32,090 nucleotides of DNA from Alcanivoracaceae bacterium (GTDB lineage Bacteria > Pseudomonadota > Gammaproteobacteria > Pseudomonadales > Alcanivoracaceae): contig PAJO01000009.1 of assembly GCA_002706085.1 (NCBI GenBank), positions 143,228 to 175,317 of the forward strand, written 5' to 3'. The notes under the pieces are model-generated. The model worked only from the letters and a program-made list of their open reading frames with translations, did no database searches and was not told the DNA's origin. This document shows, in pieces, positions 31,112 to 32,090 of this stretch. The position numbers and the translations under genes are program-made. Position 1 is the stretch's first letter. Each line of letters starts with the position of its first letter.

Positions 31112-31990
31112 ATGGTTACAAAAGCAATTCTCCCTGTCGCCGGCTTCGGCTCCCGTATGCTGCCGGCCTCGAAGGCGATCCCCAAGGAAATGCTGCCGGT
31201 GGTAGACCGGCCTGCAATCGAATATGTGGTCCAGGAAGCGGTCCGTGCGGGCATCAAGGAGATTATTCTGGTGTCGCATTCTGCCAAGACGGCCATCGAA
31301 GATTACTTTGATACCCAGTTCGAGTTGCAGCACCAGCTGGAAACCAAAGGTAAGGACAAGTTGCTTGCTGAGGTGCGCGATATCCTGCCGGCTGATGTGA
31401 GTGTCATTTCGGTGCGTCAGCACCGCGCGTTGGGCTTGGGGCATGCGGTGGCCTGTGCTGCACCAGTGGTGGGGGATTCACCCTTTGCCGTGTTGCTGCC
31501 GGATGTGCTGGTGGACTGTGATGGCCAGAATGAAGACTTGAAAAGCATGGTGGATCGTTTCGATGCGTCTGGTTTCCCGCAGATTATGGTGGAAGAAGTG
31601 CCGGAAAACCGCGTGGATCAGTACGGCATTGTGGCCCTGGAAGGCGCGGCGCCGGCGCGTGGCGAGTCTGCGGTGATGCGTGGTGTGGTTGAAAAGCCGG
31701 CTATCGGCGAGGCGCCGTCGTGTTTGTCGGTGGTGGGCCGTTATGTGCTGCCCGGCGAAATCATGAAAATTTTGCAAAATACGCTGCCGGGTGCAGGGAA
31801 TGAGATTCAGCTGACAGATGCCATTGCTACACTGATGGAGAATCAGGTGGTAGAGGCTTATACCATGCGGGGCCAGACCTTTGATTGCGGCAACAAGGCC
31901 GGGTACCTGCAGGCGATTTTTCATTATGCCGCCAAGCACCCAGAGCTCGGTGAGGTGGCGCGGTCGATGATGGCAGAAGCTGTCGGCTGA
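31112..31990 (+). CDS. galU: UTP-glucose-1-phosphate uridylyltransferase
   Basis: 292 aa, the normal GalU length. The nucleotide-binding start VAGFGSRMLPASKAIPKEML differs from the common GTRxLPATK only by Ser for Thr. VDRPAIEYVVQEAVRAGI, RALGLGHAVACA, LLPDVLVD and FDCGNKAGYLQA follow. The enzyme makes UDP-glucose, the precursor for UDP-galactose and UDP-glucuronate in polysaccharide synthesis. AGGAAGGGG lies ahead of the ATG at 31112. Its codon use is GC-rich again, unlike the preceding cassette, so it marks the conserved downstream flank. Confidence 0.96.
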   Translation: MVTKAILPVAGFGSRMLPASKAIPKEMLPVVDRPAIEYVVQEAVRAGIKEIILVSHSAKTAIEDYFDTQFELQHQLETKGKDKLLAEVRDILPADVSVISVRQHRALGLGHAVACAAPVVGDSPFAVLLPDVLVDCDGQNEDLKSMVDRFDASGFPQIMVEEVPENRVDQYGIVALEGAAPARGESAVMRGVVEKPAIGEAPSCLSVVGRYVLPGEIMKILQNTLPGAGNEIQLTDAIATLMENQVVEAYTMRGQTFDCGNKAGYLQAIFHYAAKHPELGEVARSMMAEAVG

Positions 31991-31992
31991 CC

Positions 31993-32090
31993 GCTGCAAG
32001 CTGCAAGCTGCAAGCTGTGAGCTGTGAGCTGTGAGCTGTGAGCTGTGAGCTGTGAGCTGTGAGCTGTGAGCTGTGAGCTGTGAGCTGTGA
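31993..32090. repeat. Heptanucleotide tandem repeat running off the window
   Basis: Three GCTGCAA units (31993-32013) are followed by eleven perfect GCTGTGA units (32014-32090), two bases after the galU stop. The array continues past the window edge, so its full length is unknown. The seven-base unit is not a multiple of three, so any reading through it shifts frame with each copy-number change. Confidence 0.95.

Overview
The window looks like chromosome of a moderately GC-rich gammaproteobacterium, most likely a marine hydrocarbon degrader of the Alcanivorax/Oceanospirillales type. This is an inference from gene content: paired acyl-CoA dehydrogenases, a periplasmic fatty-acid cis/trans isomerase, an RfaH paralogue and Wza/Wzb/Wzc homologues, plus a recurrent REP-like element with core CTGTAGGAGCCATGC. 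No rRNA or tRNA gene, CRISPR array or transposase was seen.

Region 1 (1-10,600) is mostly house metabolism. Two tandem REP-like dyads and a strong terminator precede a minus-strand acyl-CoA dehydrogenase pair, with a near-perfect 26-bp operator-like palindrome upstream of it. Then come cti (fatty-acid cis/trans isomerase), a DUF3429 membrane protein and a DUF1643 protein, all on the minus strand. On the plus strand follow a nitroreductase, a molybdopterin oxidoreductase and an NAD(P)-binding SDR-like protein whose Shine-Dalgarno and start codon lie in one arm of a perfect 12-bp hairpin.

Region 2 (10,600-14,240) is a supply and control module on the plus strand: an SLC13-type transporter with RCK_C domains behind a good sigma70-like promoter, the APS kinase cysC, and an RfaH/NusG-like antiterminator. 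A full match to the E. coli ops core (GGCGGTAGCGTGC) lies 78 bp after the rfaH-like stop codon, directly before the polysaccharide export gene.

Region 3 (14,241-31,990) is a Wzx/Wzy-type exopolysaccharide or capsule locus, entirely on the plus strand. Its order is wza, wzb (LMW tyrosine phosphatase), wzc (BY-kinase), a YjbH-type outer-membrane protein, an acidic lipoprotein followed by three tandem hairpins, an initiating sugar-phosphate transferase, a sulfotransferase, a Capsule_synth (KpsS/KpsC-like) protein with an internal G10 tract, a WcaB-like acetyltransferase, a glycosyltransferase, a Wzy/EpsG-like polymerase, a second glycosyltransferase, a KpsF-like arabinose-5-phosphate isomerase, a Wzx flippase, a VanZ-like protein and galU. 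From about 22.3 to 31.1 kb the DNA is visibly AT-richer than its flanks, as expected for an exchangeable cassette.

The main hypothesis is a self-contained sulfated-polysaccharide system. The SLC13 carrier would import sulfate, CysC would make PAPS, the sulfotransferase would use it on the glycan, and the locally encoded RfaH-like factor would carry polymerase through the long operon by loading at ops. The window ends in a heptanucleotide tandem repeat that runs off the edge.
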